In this document: one piece after another, positions 63,113 through 64,000 of the stretch
Layout: every line of letters begins with the position of its first letter
Position numbering within the stretch: position 1 is the stretch's first letter
Assembly: GCF_964355755.1 (NCBI RefSeq)
Contig: NC_092671.1
Location: 37,591,304 to 37,655,303, forward strand
From: Antedon mediterranea
Taxonomy: Eukaryota > Echinodermata > Crinoidea > Comatulida > Antedonidae
Direction of reading: 5' to 3'
Length of the DNA stretch: 64,000 nucleotides
The notes under the pieces: model-generated
Databases searched by the model: none
Seen by the model: only the letters and a program-made list of their open reading frames with translations
What the model was told of the DNA's origin: nothing
Made by a program: the position numbers and the translations under genes

Positions 63113-63320
63113 TAAATCAATCAATCAATCTTTTATTTCGGAATCTCTGGTCCATAGAAAGCAAAATTACATATAAATTAATTAAAAATAAACAAGACTA
63201 CTAATTGCTACTACTCATATCAGGATGACATTCCACATGGAGAACATCTTTGACTTACGGTATACAAGACTTGCCGCCTATAATCATTAAAACTAAAACA
63301 TTTTCATTTGAATTGAGTCT
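63113..63320 (-). mobile_element. Possible retroposon tail, minus strand
   Basis: An (AATC)n run at 63115-63133 followed by TTTTATTTCGGAATCTCTGG reads on the minus strand as a 3' end with tail. The other boundary is not clear. Confidence 0.35.
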
Positions 63321-63735
63321 ACAAATCAGGCCAATGCATAAAAATATAGATACAGTATTGTACATTATTTGTTTTATTATTAAAACATTGTAGATGTTTA
63401 CTTTCAAATAACCTCATTTAGTTAACAAATAGTATTATTTATATTTGTAGAAGTTTCTAACCATTTTTACCCTGCAGAGCACCACCACACATCCTTTGTA
63501 AATATTACACCAGTGTTTCTCCTCCCATTTTATGCAAATGTCAAATCGTTTAACTATTTTTCTGACAGATGTTACATTGATGTGTGATCTCACATTTTTA
63601 TTTTCATTTATTAATAAGCGTTTTTAAGCAGGTGGTTGAGTAATGTTTACAATTCAGTAATGTTATTGTTGCTCCATTATATACATAGTAGAGGAGTAAG
63701 GTTGTCCATCTACATTTTATACATCTGTTCCTTTT

Positions 63736-63866
63736 AAAAGCTCTGTCTACACTACCAAACTAGTTTGACAAAAAAAGTGTTATGTGCCCAAATATGGTAG
63801 TGATATGGCATCATCATGTTCATATATGGGCATATCACATACATTTGATAGTGTACACAGGCTTTA
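63736..63866 (+). mobile_element. F1 MITE, copy 25
   Basis: Ends intact; distal arm partly deleted. Confidence 0.8.
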
Positions 63867-63980
63867 AATATTAGAGGGTGGGATACCTTGTGTAACATTG
63901 TTGATATTATATTGTCTTTTAATGTCATTGAAAGTTGTTGATTAAATTAAAAATGTAAATTTTTATTTTCAATCGTATTT

Positions 63981-64000
63981 AAGATGTATTGTTTCCAAAA
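63981..64000. mobile_element. F2 element, cut by the window end
   Basis: Only the left end (AAGATGTATTGTTTCC) is visible. Confidence 0.5.

Overview
The window is AT-rich animal genomic DNA with spliced, sparse coding sequence, many short dispersed repeats and many minisatellites. One gene can be recognised. An exon at 56586-56700 (+) encodes the cytoplasmic stub and transmembrane helix of a DPP6/DPP10-type dipeptidyl-aminopeptidase-like protein, an auxiliary subunit of Kv4 channels in animals. The repeats (tRNA-derived SINEs, LINE 3' ends, hAT- and Tc1/mariner-like MITEs) fit a marine invertebrate, perhaps a deuterostome; the species cannot be fixed from the sequence.

Upstream of that exon lie five short ATG-started stretches on the + strand (23485-23574, 28094-28147, 39992-40048, 42970-43026, 50048-50125). 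Each has a purine at -3, each ends at a good GT donor, and each stops exactly in phase 0, which is the phase the common exon needs. I read them as five alternative first exons (A-E) that give one transmembrane subunit different cytosolic N-termini. A carries an N-myristoylation consensus, B and C are acidic, D is hydrophobic then highly charged, and E is neutral. Vertebrate DPP6 and DPP10 have the same architecture. The peptidase-like ectodomain must lie beyond 64000, so the intron after the common exon exceeds 7.3 kb.

Layout: 1-23370 is upstream or 5'-flanking DNA with MITEs and three large arrays (60-bp unit at 10442-13450 split by a 1.43-kb transposon; 20-bp unit at 15157-15778; 57-66-bp unit at 16600-17370). 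23370-56585 holds the five first exons spread over 27 kb, with SINEs, a LINE 3' end, a tRNA-like gene, a 46-bp array, a 13-bp array split by an element with a 9-bp target duplication, and a G-rich array at 53747-54980. 56701-64000 is intron with a 553-bp exact tandem duplication.

The dominant repeat is a foldback MITE (family F1 here; ends AAGCTCTGTCTACACTATCA) with about 25 copies. Its core holds a 21-bp unit that has expanded to as many as seven copies. A second AT-rich foldback family (F2; ends AAAGATGTATTGTCCCC) has about nine copies. No long conventional ORF here is a credible gene: the longest ones come from tandem arrays whose unit length is a multiple of three.
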